A stretch of 64,000 nt of DNA. Source: Aliihoeflea aestuarii (GTDB lineage: Bacteria; Pseudomonadota; Alphaproteobacteria; Rhizobiales; Rhizobiaceae). Made by a program: the position numbers and the translations under genes. Numbering within the stretch: the stretch's first letter is position 1; each line of letters begins with the position of its first letter. The DNA lies in NCBI RefSeq assembly GCF_024105665.1, contig NZ_JAAAMK010000001.1, positions 62,001 through 126,000 of the forward strand, given 5' to 3'. The notes beneath the pieces are model-generated. The model saw only the letters and a program-made list of their open reading frames with translations. It made no database searches and was not told the origin of the DNA. Below are positions 1-8,562 of the stretch, piece after piece.

Positions 1-1
1 G

Positions 2-1180
2 GCAAAGGCGATCCGCTATTCGGGCGCCGGAACGATCGAATTCATCGTCGATGCGTCCGACGGTCTGCGGCCCGACCGCTTCTGGTTCATGGAGATGAAT
101 ACGCGGCTTCAGGTCGAGCATCCGGTGACCGAGATGATCACCGGCGTCGATCTGGTCGAGTGGCAATTGCGCGTCGCCGCCGGTGAAGCGGTTCCGATGC
201 GCCAGGAGGAGATCGGCATCGAGGGGCATGCCGTGGAGGCGCGGCTTTACGCGGAAGATGCGAGCCGCGATTTTCTGCCGGCGATCGGCACGCTTCATCA
301 TCTGAAATTTCCCGAGCGGCTTCACGCGCCGGCCGAGTTGAGGATCGATACCGGCGTGCGCGCTGGCGACACGATCAGCCCCTTTTACGATCCGATGATC
401 GCCAAGGTGGTCGTGCATGCGAAGGACCGGCAAACGGCGTTGACGGGCCTGGTCGAGGCGCTCGACGCCACGCAGGTCGCCGGCTCCATCGTCAATGCAA
501 GGTTCCTGGCGGCGCTCGCATCCGATGCGGACTTCGCCGCCGGCAATCTCGACACCGGGCTGATCGGGCGCAAGCAGACCGAACTGACGCGCCCCGACAA
601 AGCGAGCCCGCGCGCCGCAGCCATCGCCGCGCTCGCCGCTGCGGGGGCGCCTGCAAAGGTGAGCGGCGACCCGTGGTCGGAACTGGTCGGCTATGGGCAT
701 TTCGGCGGCCTTGCAAAATCCGTGCGCCTTCAGGCCGGCGAGAACACGCTTTGCGCCAGCGTCACCGCCCGCCCGGAAGGGCGTTACGAGACGGACATCG
801 ATGGCGAGCGCTTCGTGCTTTCCGAGGCTGATCGTGCGCGAGCTGCGCTCTGGAAGGGCCATGTCACCGTGTTCGACGAGGCCGGCAGCCATGATTTCAT
901 GCTCGACGACCCATTCGCCCGGGCCGAAGACGCGGCAGGCGGCGGCGATGCCTTGCGCGCGCCGATGCCCGGCCTCGTCAAGATGGTGCGCGCGAAAAGC
1001 GGCGAAGAGGTGCGCAAGGGGCAGGCCCTGCTGGTGCTCGAAGCGATGAAGATGGAACACACCATCGCCGCGCCGCATGACGGCATCGTCGCCGAGATCG
1101 TCGAGGAAGGCGCGCAGGTCACGGACGGCACCGTGCTCGTGCGGTTCGAGGAAACGGCGGCGATGACCGAGCCGGCCTGA
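2..1180 (+). CDS. Biotin-dependent acyl-CoA carboxylase alpha subunit, probably 3-methylcrotonyl-CoA carboxylase (5' truncated by window edge)
   Basis: This is the C-terminal 392 residues of an acyl-CoA carboxylase alpha chain; the frame is open to the window edge, so the start lies outside. The first part is the end of a biotin carboxylase domain (MNTRLQVEHPVTE, then the biotin carboxylase C-terminal domain). A linker containing DPWS follows, and the last 80 residues are a biotinyl domain with the biotin-acceptor lysine in EAMKMEH. The enzyme carboxylates biotin with ATP and bicarbonate and passes the carboxyl group to a beta subunit that must be encoded elsewhere. The linker layout resembles methylcrotonyl-CoA carboxylase (leucine breakdown) more than propionyl- or acetyl-CoA carboxylase, but this is inferred from a partial protein. 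Geranyl-CoA carboxylase is an alternative. Confidence 0.85.
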   Translation, partial: AKAIRYSGAGTIEFIVDASDGLRPDRFWFMEMNTRLQVEHPVTEMITGVDLVEWQLRVAAGEAVPMRQEEIGIEGHAVEARLYAEDASRDFLPAIGTLHHLKFPERLHAPAELRIDTGVRAGDTISPFYDPMIAKVVVHAKDRQTALTGLVEALDATQVAGSIVNARFLAALASDADFAAGNLDTGLIGRKQTELTRPDKASPRAAAIAALAAAGAPAKVSGDPWSELVGYGHFGGLAKSVRLQAGENTLCASVTARPEGRYETDIDGERFVLSEADRARAALWKGHVTVFDEAGSHDFMLDDPFARAEDAAGGGDALRAPMPGLVKMVRAKSGEEVRKGQALLVLEAMKMEHTIAAPHDGIVAEIVEEGAQVTDGTVLVRFEETAAMTEPA

Positions 1181-1273
1181 TCATCCGCAAATGTGATCGC
1201 CTCCGCTCCGTCTTCTCGGGAACGTGTGGAATTCATCGTCCGTTATTGCCGGTGACTTCAACGGAGGATTACC

Positions 1274-1708
1274 ATGCGCACTCTTGTCCTGACGGCGTCA
1301 GCCGTCGCTCTGTCCTGTTCGTTTGCGTTCGCGCAGACGCCCCCGCCTCCGCCGCCTGACGCCGGCCCCACCGCAGAGGATCCGGGCGGTCCGCCTCCGC
1401 CGCCACCAGGCGAAGACATGCCTGAATCGGAGCTCGATGCGGGCGGCGACGGCGGTCCCGGCCATGAAGCACGAGGCGGCGGTCCGCGTCATGAGATGCG
1501 CGGCGGTCCCGGTCCCCGCCATCACATGAGACCTGGAGGACCGCGCGGCGGGCCGGGCTGGCGCGCGATGCGTGCGGGCCCCGAATTCAAGGTCGAGATC
1601 GATGAGGATGGCGGCGTGAAGGTCGAGGTCAAGTGCGGCGTGCGCGAGGAAGCGCGCGGCTGCGCGGACATCACCATGGAACTGCTCGATCGCGCCCTCG
1701 GCAACTGA
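1274..1708 (+). CDS. Secreted proline/glycine/histidine-rich protein of unknown function
   Basis: The 144-residue product begins with a clear signal peptide (MRTLVLTASAVALSCSFAFA, cleavage before QTPPPP). It continues with two polyproline runs and a stretch rich in Gly, Pro, Arg and His (about residues 55-95), followed by a small compact C-terminal part with two cysteines (VKCGVREEARGCAD). A ribosome binding site (GGAGG) lies a few bases upstream and an intrinsic terminator follows, so this is a complete single-gene unit. The polyproline and His/Arg-rich part suggests a periplasmic or cell-wall-associated protein. The two cysteines could form a disulfide. I do not recognise the family. Confidence 0.7.
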   Translation: MRTLVLTASAVALSCSFAFAQTPPPPPPDAGPTAEDPGGPPPPPPGEDMPESELDAGGDGGPGHEARGGGPRHEMRGGPGPRHHMRPGGPRGGPGWRAMRAGPEFKVEIDEDGGVKVEVKCGVREEARGCADITMELLDRALGN

Positions 1709-1730
1709 TCGACCGCTGTCATCGCTGAAC

Positions 1731-1767
1731 GAAAAAGGGCCGCTGCATATTGCAACGGCCCTTTTTC
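1731..1767 (+). terminator. Intrinsic terminator
   Basis: AAAAAGGGCC and the matching GGCCCTTTTT flank a short loop, and the right arm ends in a run of T. It sits 23 bases after the preceding stop codon. Because the arms carry A and T runs, it can also work in the opposite direction and would serve the convergent Sel1-repeat gene. Confidence 0.85.
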
Positions 1768-1823
1768 ATCGCTTCCCTGTATATGGCCCGGCGGGTTTTC
1801 CCGCTCTGTCGCCGAAAATCAGA

Positions 1824-2081
1824 TCAGTGGGTGGTCATCCATTCGCGCGCCTCGCGCAGCGCCTTGGCAATGTCGCCCTTGGACATGGAGGCCGAAAGCT
1901 CCTGCCGCACGAGTACCGCACGGTTGCTGCCCTTGATGGCGGCGATGTTGAACCACTTGTGCGCGGCGACGACGTCGACGTCGCAATCGCGACCGGTCGC
2001 ATACATCATGCCGAGTTCGAAGAGAATGTCGGCCTGGGCGGTGGAGCCGATGCCGGCTTCGATCATTTCGTAGCGTGCCAT
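1824..2081 (-). CDS. Small Sel1-repeat (TPR-like) protein
   Basis: This 85-residue protein carries one Sel1-like repeat: ADILFELGMMYATGRD is followed by AAHKWFNIAAIKGS, the usual helix pair with the W/F-x-x-A-A-x-x-G spacing. There is no signal peptide or membrane segment, so it is probably cytoplasmic. Single-repeat Sel1 proteins of this size are common in Hyphomicrobiales and are thought to mediate protein-protein contacts, but no partner can be named from context. It is transcribed convergently towards the gene at 1274-1708 and shares its terminator. Confidence 0.75.
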   Translation of the reverse strand: MARYEMIEAGIGSTAQADILFELGMMYATGRDCDVDVVAAHKWFNIAAIKGSNRAVLVRQELSASMSKGDIAKALREAREWMTTH

Positions 2082-2481
2082 TTCAAGTCCCCTGTTTCGT
2101 CCCGAGAGCCGGATTTTTCCGTGCCGCTCTTGTTGCCGTGTGATGCTTCGAGAATGCCGGGGAGGCTTGAATCTGCCGTAAAAAGGCGTGCTTAACGAGC
2201 TTCAAACAAAGCTCAAATTTTCCGTAAACGAGGCAATTCGTTAAGCATGGAAAGCCCGCAACTGCGCGGGCGTTTAGAGAACTTCAAGACAATTGCCACA
2301 TTTCATTTTTACCGCGCGCTAACCACGATGCAGGGTCGCGAATGTGCGATGTCGATAAAAGACGCCTCGCCGTTGTGAATTTCTCTTGGCCGAACGTGCA
2401 ACCGCCCACTTTTCAGCGGGTCAAAACTCGTTTACGTTTACGTCTGCGTAAGCTTTCGGGGCACGCTTTTGGGAGGAAGCA
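2082..2481. other. 400-base intergenic region, divergent promoters
   Basis: This stretch between two divergently transcribed genes has no credible ORF and is noticeably AT-richer than its neighbours. It contains a hairpin (GCCCGC / GCGGGC at 2254-2271) and, near the right end, the direct repeat TTTACGTTTACG, which forms part of a LiuR-like site. The hairpin lacks a good T tract. A small RNA cannot be excluded but is not supported. Confidence 0.5.
2431..2446 (+). promoter_or_regulatory. Degenerate LiuR-like operator
   Basis: TTTACGTTTACGTCTG matches the reverse complement of the palindrome upstream of etfQO (TTGACGTTTACGTCAA) at 13 of 16 positions. It lies 36 bases before the start codon of the DUF2147 gene, a plausible operator position. 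Function is inferred from sequence similarity only. Confidence 0.35.
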
Positions 2482-2826
2482 ATGAAAGTTCAGTTTTGGG
2501 CGGCGCTTGCCGTCTCGGCTCTCGTCACCGCACCGGCATTCGCCGCCGAGCCGATCGTGGGCATGTGGAAACGCGGCAACGGCACCATGATCGAGTTCGC
2601 GCCCTGCTCGGCCGGTTTCTGCGGCACCGTGCGCTCCGGCGAATATAACGGTCAGGCGATCGGGACGATGGCGGGATCGGGCGGCACTTATGAAGGCACG
2701 GTCAATGTGCTCGACGAAGGCAAGACCTACAGGGGCAAGGCAACCGTCAACGGCAACGCCATGAAGATGAGCGGCTGCGTGATGGGCGGTCTGATCTGCC
2801 GAGGCGAGGATCTGGCGCGCCAGTAG
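2482..2826 (+). CDS. DUF2147 family secreted protein
   Basis: The 114-residue protein has a signal peptide (cleavage after APAFA) and then a DUF2147 domain. GMWKRGNG is followed by a cysteine pair (APCSAGFCG), the GKTYRGK strand, and the C-terminal GCVMGGLICRGED, where two further cysteines are usual. DUF2147 proteins are periplasmic, small, lipocalin-like beta-barrels in many proteobacteria, and their ligand is unknown. A strong ribosome binding site (GGGAGGA) precedes the ATG. The gene stands alone between a long upstream regulatory region and an intrinsic terminator. Confidence 0.85.
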   Translation: MKVQFWAALAVSALVTAPAFAAEPIVGMWKRGNGTMIEFAPCSAGFCGTVRSGEYNGQAIGTMAGSGGTYEGTVNVLDEGKTYRGKATVNGNAMKMSGCVMGGLICRGEDLARQ

Positions 2827-2851
2827 CGGCCTCTTTCGTTTCGCCTTTTCG

Positions 2852-2883
2852 AGGCCCGGCTGTGTTGCCGGGCCTTTTCTTTT
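2852..2883 (+). terminator. Intrinsic terminator
   Basis: A perfect nine-base stem, AGGCCCGGC / GCCGGGCCT, with a six-base loop is followed by TTTTCTTTT. It ends the DUF2147 transcript 25 bases after its stop codon. Confidence 0.9.
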
Positions 2884-3025
2884 GGCCACAGCTGCCCGGA
2901 GCATTCCCCGTGCCATTTACCGGCCGTTAACCTGGATGAAGCCCCGATGAACACGCGTCTCAGGACGCGTTCAGCGCCAGCCTGCCATGATCCGGCCAAC
3001 ATTCGAAACGGCAAGGGGCGCGGAT

Positions 3026-3196
3026 ATGTTGGCACGCAGGTTCTCAATCGTCTGTCTGATGGTGATGCTGTTTGGGATGGGCCTGTCTGTCCTCGTCGCC
3101 GAGGCAAGCCGACCGGCGCGCGGCCTCGACGTCAATGCGCCATCCACCTGCCTTTTCAAGCCATCGACCCTTTGCGACGAGAACACCCGGTTCTGA
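3026..3196 (+). CDS. Small membrane or secreted peptide, unknown function
   Basis: This 56-residue ORF has a hydrophobic N-terminal segment (SIVCLMVMLFGMGLSVLVAEA), then a short polar tail with two cysteines. The start was placed at 3026 because AAGGGG lies eight bases upstream; the longer reading from 2987 lacks a ribosome binding site. It is followed after 15 bases by a second small ORF of similar design, and together they look like a two-gene unit in front of amn. No family is recognised. The coding call rests on the ribosome binding site and the signal-like segment only. Confidence 0.45.
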   Translation: MLARRFSIVCLMVMLFGMGLSVLVAEASRPARGLDVNAPSTCLFKPSTLCDENTRF

Positions 3197-3211
3197 GAAA
3201 GGAGCTTCGCC

Positions 3212-3406
3212 ATGTCCCGTCATGCCTTCACACCGAAACATTCGATCGGCATGGCGTTGCGCGCGCTTTTGCTTGCCATGGCGCTCACCCTTCCATTCGG
3301 ATACGCGACACAGGGCGAAGCGGGCGGCCAGGTGTTCATCGAGGACGCATCGAGCCAGGGCGGCGGCATCGGCTTCGTGCTCCTGATGAGCCTTCAGCGC
3401 GCCTGA
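3212..3406 (+). CDS. Small secreted peptide, unknown function
   Basis: This 64-residue ORF has a good AGGAG ribosome binding site and a central hydrophobic segment (ALRALLLAMALTLPFGYA) that reads as a signal peptide. A short Gly/Ser-rich tail follows. It starts 15 bases after the preceding small ORF, so the two are probably co-transcribed, and it ends 71 bases before amn. No homologous family is recognised. Confidence 0.45.
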   Translation: MSRHAFTPKHSIGMALRALLLAMALTLPFGYATQGEAGGQVFIEDASSQGGGIGFVLLMSLQRA

Positions 3407-3477
3407 GCCGGCGAAAAGTCGAGTTTCGCAAGGCCGGCCCGTCTCGCAACCGACATCAAGACTCTCTATAATGGGTC

Positions 3478-4980
3478 ATGGAAAAGAGAATCTACCCGAC
3501 CGCCATCGAACATGTTTCGAGCCCCCCGCCCTTTTCGCCGAAAAGCTTCACCGATGCCGGCGAGGCGATCGCGGAACTGAAGGCGCTTTATCAGCGCAAC
3601 ACGCAGTTCCTGCGCGACAGCTTCGCCAGCCTTGCCGAGAGCGAGAGCGACCACAAGCGTTTCCGCGCCTACTATCCCGAAGTCGGCGTCACGACCTCGT
3701 CCTTCTCGCTGGTCGACAGCCGCCTTGCCTACGGGCATATGCCCCAGCCGGGACACTACACCACGACGATCACCCGGCCCGATCTGTTCGAGAGCTATCT
3801 CACCGATCAGCTTACGCTTTTGATGAAAAATCACGGCGTGCCGATCATCGTCGGCGAATCCGAAACGCCGATCCCGCTGCATTTCGCCTTTCTGGAGGGC
3901 ACCTATGTCGAGGCGGCCGTCGCGGACCGGATCAAGCGGCCGCTGCGCGATCTGTTCGACGTGCCGGATTTGAACGCGACCGACGATCACATCGCCAACG
4001 GCACCTATGAGCCGCTGGCCGGCGACCCGATGCCGCTTGCGCCGTTTACCGCACAACGCATCGACTATTCGCTGCACCGCATGACGCATTACACGGCGAC
4101 GAGCCCGCAGCATTTCCAGAACTACGTGCTGTTCACGAACTACCAGTTCTATATCGACGAGTTTTGCGTGCATGCGCGCAAGCTGATGGCCGATGGCGGC
4201 GGCGGGTACGAGAGTTTCGTCGAGCCGGGCAATGTCATTACGAAAGCCGGCGAGACCATGCCGCATGACGGTACGACGCCGACGCGCATGCCGCAGATGC
4301 CCGCCTATCACCTGACCAGAAAAGGCCATGGCGGCATCACCATGGTCAATATCGGCGTGGGTCCGTCCAACGCCAAGACGATCACCGACCATGTCGCCGT
4401 CCTTCGCCCGCATGCCTGGCTGATGCTGGGCCATTGTGCGGGTCTGCGCAACACGCAGGCGCTGGGCGATTACGTGCTGGCGCATGCCTATGTGCGCGAG
4501 GACCACGTTCTTGACGACGATCTGCCGGTCTGGGTGCCGATCCCGGCGCTGGCGGAGATTCAGGTCGCGTTGCAGGAAGCGGTCGCCGAAGTTACCGGGC
4601 TTTCGGGCTATGAGTTGAAACGGATCATGCGCACGGGCACCGTCGCCACGATCGACAACCGCAACTGGGAACTGCGCGAGCAGCGCGGACCGGTGCAGCG
4701 TCTGTCGCAAAGCCGCGCCATCGCGCTCGACATGGAATCGGCCACGATCGCAGCGAATGGCTTCCGCTTTCGTGTGCCCTACGGCACCTTGCTGTGCGTC
4801 TCCGACAAGCCGCTGCATGGCGAACTGAAGCTGCCGGGCATGGCGACGGAGTTCTACAAGACGCAGGTCGCCCAGCATCTGACGATCGGCATCCGCGCGC
4901 TGGAAAAGCTGGCGGAAATGGCGCCCGACCGGCTCCATTCGCGCAAGCTGCGCAGTTTCTCCGAGACGGCGTTTCAGTAA
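3478..4980 (+). CDS. amn: AMP nucleosidase
   Basis: This 500-residue enzyme hydrolyses AMP to adenine and ribose 5-phosphate and so controls the cytoplasmic AMP pool. It has the two-domain layout of the family: an N-terminal AMP nucleosidase domain (about residues 1-170) and a C-terminal phosphorylase-type catalytic domain. The signature is GGITMVNIGVGPSNAKTITD with LMLGHCAGLRN shortly after, and ALDMESATIAANGFRFRVPY near the end carries the ribose-binding Met-Glu. Length is normal for Amn. The next gene begins five bases after its stop codon, so the two are probably one transcript. Confidence 0.95.
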   Translation: MEKRIYPTAIEHVSSPPPFSPKSFTDAGEAIAELKALYQRNTQFLRDSFASLAESESDHKRFRAYYPEVGVTTSSFSLVDSRLAYGHMPQPGHYTTTITRPDLFESYLTDQLTLLMKNHGVPIIVGESETPIPLHFAFLEGTYVEAAVADRIKRPLRDLFDVPDLNATDDHIANGTYEPLAGDPMPLAPFTAQRIDYSLHRMTHYTATSPQHFQNYVLFTNYQFYIDEFCVHARKLMADGGGGYESFVEPGNVITKAGETMPHDGTTPTRMPQMPAYHLTRKGHGGITMVNIGVGPSNAKTITDHVAVLRPHAWLMLGHCAGLRNTQALGDYVLAHAYVREDHVLDDDLPVWVPIPALAEIQVALQEAVAEVTGLSGYELKRIMRTGTVATIDNRNWELREQRGPVQRLSQSRAIALDMESATIAANGFRFRVPYGTLLCVSDKPLHGELKLPGMATEFYKTQVAQHLTIGIRALEKLAEMAPDRLHSRKLRSFSETAFQ

Positions 4981-4985
4981 ACCGG

Positions 4986-5981
4986 ATGCGGAAGGCGTGG
5001 CCCATTCTGCTGCGTCTGGCGGCATTGGCAGGCGTGGCGGCGCTGGCCGGGGCGCTCAGCTTCGGCTATCTGGGCTGGTTCCACCCCGCTTTCGACTCGT
5101 TCTCGCATTTCCGTCTCCATCTGGCCGCGCTGCTGCTCGTCGCGGTCCTGCCGCTTGCCGTGCTGCGCTATTGGCCCGAAGCGGTCTTCGCGATGGTTCT
5201 CGCCATCGGTGCGATCGGCAGCACCGTGGATTTTGCCGAAGACGACGCAGCGATAGCCGGAATCGACATGCGTTCGACGCCGGTTTTCCGGCTGTTCCAC
5301 CTCAATTTGAGGTTCGACAACGATCGCCCCGACCTCGTTTTGTCGGCGATCGGCGCGCATCGGCCCGACGTGATCACCTTCACAGAAGCGTCGATCGAGT
5401 GGCGCGAATGGCTCGAAGTGCTGGAAGGCGCCTATCCCTATCAGGTCATCTGCCCGCCCCCCTCGCGTATCGGCGGCGTCGCGATCCTGTCGCGGCGGCC
5501 GTTTCTGTCGGAAAGTGCCGAGGCATGCAGCGATCGCGGCTCCTTCGCGCGCGTCGATATCGACTTTGCCGGCCGGCCCGCCAGCGTCATCGCTATGCAT
5601 CTGGGCTGGCCGTGGCCGTTCGGTCAGCAAAGCCATTTCGAACGCATCGCGCACGATCTGTCAGTCCTGTCGGACAGGACAATTCTTGCCGGCGATTTCA
5701 ACGCCGTGCCATGGAGCCAAACGGTCAGGCAAATCGCCGATATGGGCCATTTTCAGGTGCTGCGCGGCATAGGGCCGACATGGCTGCATCGAAGCCTGCC
5801 CGATGCCTGGCTTCCATGGGTTGGATTGCCGATCGATCAGGTAATGGTCAAGGACGGTATCCGGGTTGAAGGCGCGCGGACGCTGGATGCCGTCGGCTCC
5901 GACCATCTGCCTATCCTCGTCGAGTTCTCCGTCGACGCTGCGCCACAGAGCCAAAGCGTCGAGTTCGCATTGCGAAACTAG
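4986..5981 (+). CDS. Membrane-anchored endonuclease/exonuclease/phosphatase family protein
   Basis: This 331-residue protein has three N-terminal hydrophobic segments (about residues 5-25, 40-60 and 65-80) followed by an EEP-fold domain. Catalytic landmarks are FHLNLRFDN (Asn), TFTEAS (metal-binding Glu), ILAGDFNAVPWS (Asp and Asn) and VGSDHLPILVEF (Asp-His). The order matches the YafD-like branch of the superfamily, which usually faces the periplasm. The substrate is unknown; phosphodiesters or phospholipids are usual. The start at 4986 was chosen because the longer frame runs inside amn. Its stop overlaps the convergent glutathione transferase gene by four bases. Confidence 0.85.
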   Translation: MRKAWPILLRLAALAGVAALAGALSFGYLGWFHPAFDSFSHFRLHLAALLLVAVLPLAVLRYWPEAVFAMVLAIGAIGSTVDFAEDDAAIAGIDMRSTPVFRLFHLNLRFDNDRPDLVLSAIGAHRPDVITFTEASIEWREWLEVLEGAYPYQVICPPPSRIGGVAILSRRPFLSESAEACSDRGSFARVDIDFAGRPASVIAMHLGWPWPFGQQSHFERIAHDLSVLSDRTILAGDFNAVPWSQTVRQIADMGHFQVLRGIGPTWLHRSLPDAWLPWVGLPIDQVMVKDGIRVEGARTLDAVGSDHLPILVEFSVDAAPQSQSVEFALRN

Positions 5982-6589
5982 AACTGGATCGCGCGCTTGA
6001 ACGCCGGGCGTTCCGTCAGCCGCGCCACATAGGCGCTGATCGCATTGCTCTCCTTCAGCCCCGGCGCACCGAAACTCATCGTCCAGGCGAGCATGGCGCC
6101 CATATAGACGTCCGCCGCAGAAAACCGATCGCCCACTAGATATGTGCGGCCGGCAAGCCCCGTTTCGACCGTCCGCAGGGCATCGTCGTAACTGCCCCAC
6201 CCGACCGAGACCTTCGGCAAGGGTTCGGCATCCTTGCGCATCATCTTTTCGAGCAGTGCGGGTTCGAACACGGAGCCGCCGAAGAACAGCCAGCGATAAT
6301 AGGTTCCGCGCTCGGGGCTGCCGGGCGCCGGCGCGAGCCCGGTATCGGGATAGGCATCGGCAAGCCACGCACAGATCGCAGCCGATTCCGTGAGCACCGT
6401 GCCGTCCGGCAGGACGATGGTGGGAACCTTGCCCATGGGATTGACGGCGACCAGCCTCGGGTCACGCTCGCCGTTCGGGCCGAAATCCACATGGACGATC
6501 TCGTAATCGGCTTCGACCTCTTCCAGCATCCAGCGAACTGTGGAGGCGCGGCTTTTCGGATTGTAGAAGAACTTCAGTCGATCGGACAT
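5978..6589 (-). CDS. Glutathione S-transferase family protein
   Basis: This 203-residue protein has a thioredoxin-fold N-terminal domain with a candidate active-site Ser (YNPKSRASTVRWML) and the conserved cis-proline segment GKVPTIVLPDG plus LTESAAICAWLAD. An all-helical C-terminal domain ends with GDRFSAADVYMG, the N-capping box typical of GSTs. It is expected to bind glutathione in the cytoplasm and conjugate or reduce electrophiles. The physiological substrate cannot be told. It is a single gene, convergent with the EEP protein. Confidence 0.9.
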   Translation of the reverse strand: MSDRLKFFYNPKSRASTVRWMLEEVEADYEIVHVDFGPNGERDPRLVAVNPMGKVPTIVLPDGTVLTESAAICAWLADAYPDTGLAPAPGSPERGTYYRWLFFGGSVFEPALLEKMMRKDAEPLPKVSVGWGSYDDALRTVETGLAGRTYLVGDRFSAADVYMGAMLAWTMSFGAPGLKESNAISAYVARLTERPAFKRAIQF

Positions 6590-6712
6590 GGTGCGATCCT
6601 TTTGACGCGGCTGTGACCCGAACTCGCCAAAAGGAGCCTATCGCAACCACGGCGACAGGCAACTCGCAATACCGTCCTGCCGCCAGTCTCCTGACAGCAG
6701 GCCGGCCAAACA

Positions 6713-8428
6713 TTACATGTTCGGATAGACCGGCCCTTCGCCGCCTTGCGGGGGAACCCAGTTGATGTTCTGGTTCGGGTCCTTGATGTCGCAGGTCTTG
6801 CAGTGGACGCAGTTCTGCGCGTTGATCACGAACCGGGCATCCGGTTCGGTGTGGGAAACCTCGCCGCCCTTGGTCGGCGAAGCGGGGCCGCCTGCCAGAC
6901 CGTTGCCGTCCGCATCGACCCATTCGTAGACGCCTGCCGGGCAGTAGCGCGTCGAGGGACCGGAAAACACCATGTATTCGGAGCGCTTCTGCAACTCCAT
7001 GTCCTTCACCTGAAGGTGGACCGGCTGGTCTTCCTCGTGATTGGTGTTGGACAGGAAGACCGAGGACAGGCGATCGAAGGTCAGGACGCCGTCGGGCTTC
7101 GGGTACGCGATTGGCTGGTGCTTGTCGGCAGGCTCCAGCGAGGCGGCGTCGGTCTTGCCGTGCTTCAGCGTGCCGAAAAAGGAGAGACCAAAGAGCTGGT
7201 TCGTCCACATGTCGAGCCCGCCGAGCCCGACGCCGATCCAGGTTCCGAACCGCGACCAGAGCGGCTTGACGTTGCGCACGCGCTTCAGATCGTGGCCTAT
7301 ATCGCCGTCGCGCCATTGCGCCTCATACGCGCTCAGTTCGTCGGCCGAACGGCCCTCGGCGAGCGCTGCGGCGGCCGTTTCGGCGGCAAGCATGCCGGAC
7401 AGCACGGCGTTGTGCGAGCCCTTGATGCGCGGCACGTTGACGAAACCGGCCGAACAGCCGATCAGCGCGCCGCCGGGGAAGACCAGCTTCGGCACGGATT
7501 GATAGCCGCCCTCGGTGATCGCGCGCGCGCCATAAGAGACGCGCTTGGCGCCTTCGAACGTGTCGGCGATCGCCGGATGCGTCTTGAAGCGCTGGAACTC
7601 CTCGAAGGGGGAGAGATAGGGGTTCTTGTAGTTCAAATGGACGACGAAGCCGACGGCGACCTGATTGTCTTCCAGATGGTAGAGGAACGAACCGCCGCCG
7701 GTGTTCGACTTCAACGGCCAGCCGAAGGAATGCTGGACCAGGCCGGGCTTGTGCTTTTCCGGCGCGACTTGCCAGAGTTCTTTCAGGCCGATGCCGAATT
7801 TCTGCGGCTGCGAATCCTTTGCGAGGTCGAATCTCTCGATCAGCTTCTTGGCAAGCGAACCGCGCACGCCCTCGCCGATCAGCACATATTTGCCCATCAG
7901 CGCCATGCCGGGTGCATAGGCCGGACCATGGCTGCCATCACGCTCGACGCCCATGTCGCCGGTGACGACGCCGGTGACCGCGCCCTCCTCATTGTAGATG
8001 AGATCGGCGGCGGCGAAGCCGGGGTAAACTTCGACGCCGAGCGCCTCGGCGTGGCCGGCAAGCCAGCGGCACACATTGCCGAGCGAAACGGCGTAGTTGC
8101 CGTGATTGTTCATCAAGGGCGGCATGAAAATATTGGGGATGCGCACCGAGCCCGCCGGCCCCAGGAGCAGGAACTGGTCGTCCGTGACGGGCGTCTTGAA
8201 CGGATGATCGCTTTCCGAGCGCCAGTCCGGCAGGAGCCGATCGATGCCGATCGGATCGACGACAGCGCCCGACAGGATATGCGCGCCGACTTCGGCACCC
8301 TTTTCCAGAACGACGACCGAAAGGTCGGGATTGAGCTGTTTCAGGCGGATCGAGGCGGCAAGGCCGGCAGGTCCGGCGCCGACGATCACGACGTCGAATT
8401 CCATGCTCTCGCGTTCAACTTCACTCAT
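6713..8428 (-). CDS. etfQO: Electron transfer flavoprotein-ubiquinone oxidoreductase
   Basis: This 571-residue inner-membrane-associated enzyme passes electrons from ETF (fed by acyl-CoA dehydrogenases) to ubiquinone. The N-terminal FAD-binding motif DVVIVGAGPAGLAASIRL is at residues 11-28. A monotopic ubiquinone-binding middle domain follows, and the C-terminal 4Fe-4S domain carries YCPAGVYEW and CVHCKTCDIKDP, giving the four cluster cysteines. Start 8428 was preferred over 8485 because GGGAG precedes it and the family begins near MEFDVVIV. The upstream region has a LiuR-like palindrome, which fits a role in branched-chain amino acid and fatty acid oxidation. Confidence 0.95.
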   Translation of the reverse strand: MSEVERESMEFDVVIVGAGPAGLAASIRLKQLNPDLSVVVLEKGAEVGAHILSGAVVDPIGIDRLLPDWRSESDHPFKTPVTDDQFLLLGPAGSVRIPNIFMPPLMNNHGNYAVSLGNVCRWLAGHAEALGVEVYPGFAAADLIYNEEGAVTGVVTGDMGVERDGSHGPAYAPGMALMGKYVLIGEGVRGSLAKKLIERFDLAKDSQPQKFGIGLKELWQVAPEKHKPGLVQHSFGWPLKSNTGGGSFLYHLEDNQVAVGFVVHLNYKNPYLSPFEEFQRFKTHPAIADTFEGAKRVSYGARAITEGGYQSVPKLVFPGGALIGCSAGFVNVPRIKGSHNAVLSGMLAAETAAAALAEGRSADELSAYEAQWRDGDIGHDLKRVRNVKPLWSRFGTWIGVGLGGLDMWTNQLFGLSFFGTLKHGKTDAASLEPADKHQPIAYPKPDGVLTFDRLSSVFLSNTNHEEDQPVHLQVKDMELQKRSEYMVFSGPSTRYCPAGVYEWVDADGNGLAGGPASPTKGGEVSHTEPDARFVINAQNCVHCKTCDIKDPNQNINWVPPQGGEGPVYPNM

Positions 8429-8562
8429 ATGCGTCTCCCACCCGCTTGCTTCATGCTGGCTTGCGGCCGCCGGCGCGGCCTTCAATCGATACTGCCGTGC
8501 TTATCGCATCGGTTTCCCGTGCGAAACCTCAACTCGAGCGCACACCACGATTGCGGACCAGA

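Noticed and set aside
2254-2271. Hairpin in the 2.1-2.5 kb gap as a small RNA terminator
   Set aside because: The stem is only six bases and the following bases (GTTTAGAG) are not a convincing T tract.
3466-5025. Long 519-residue open frame antisense to amn
   Set aside because: It is a mirror frame produced by GC-rich codon bias; the product is rich in Arg/His/Gln with no motif, and amn on the other strand is unmistakable.
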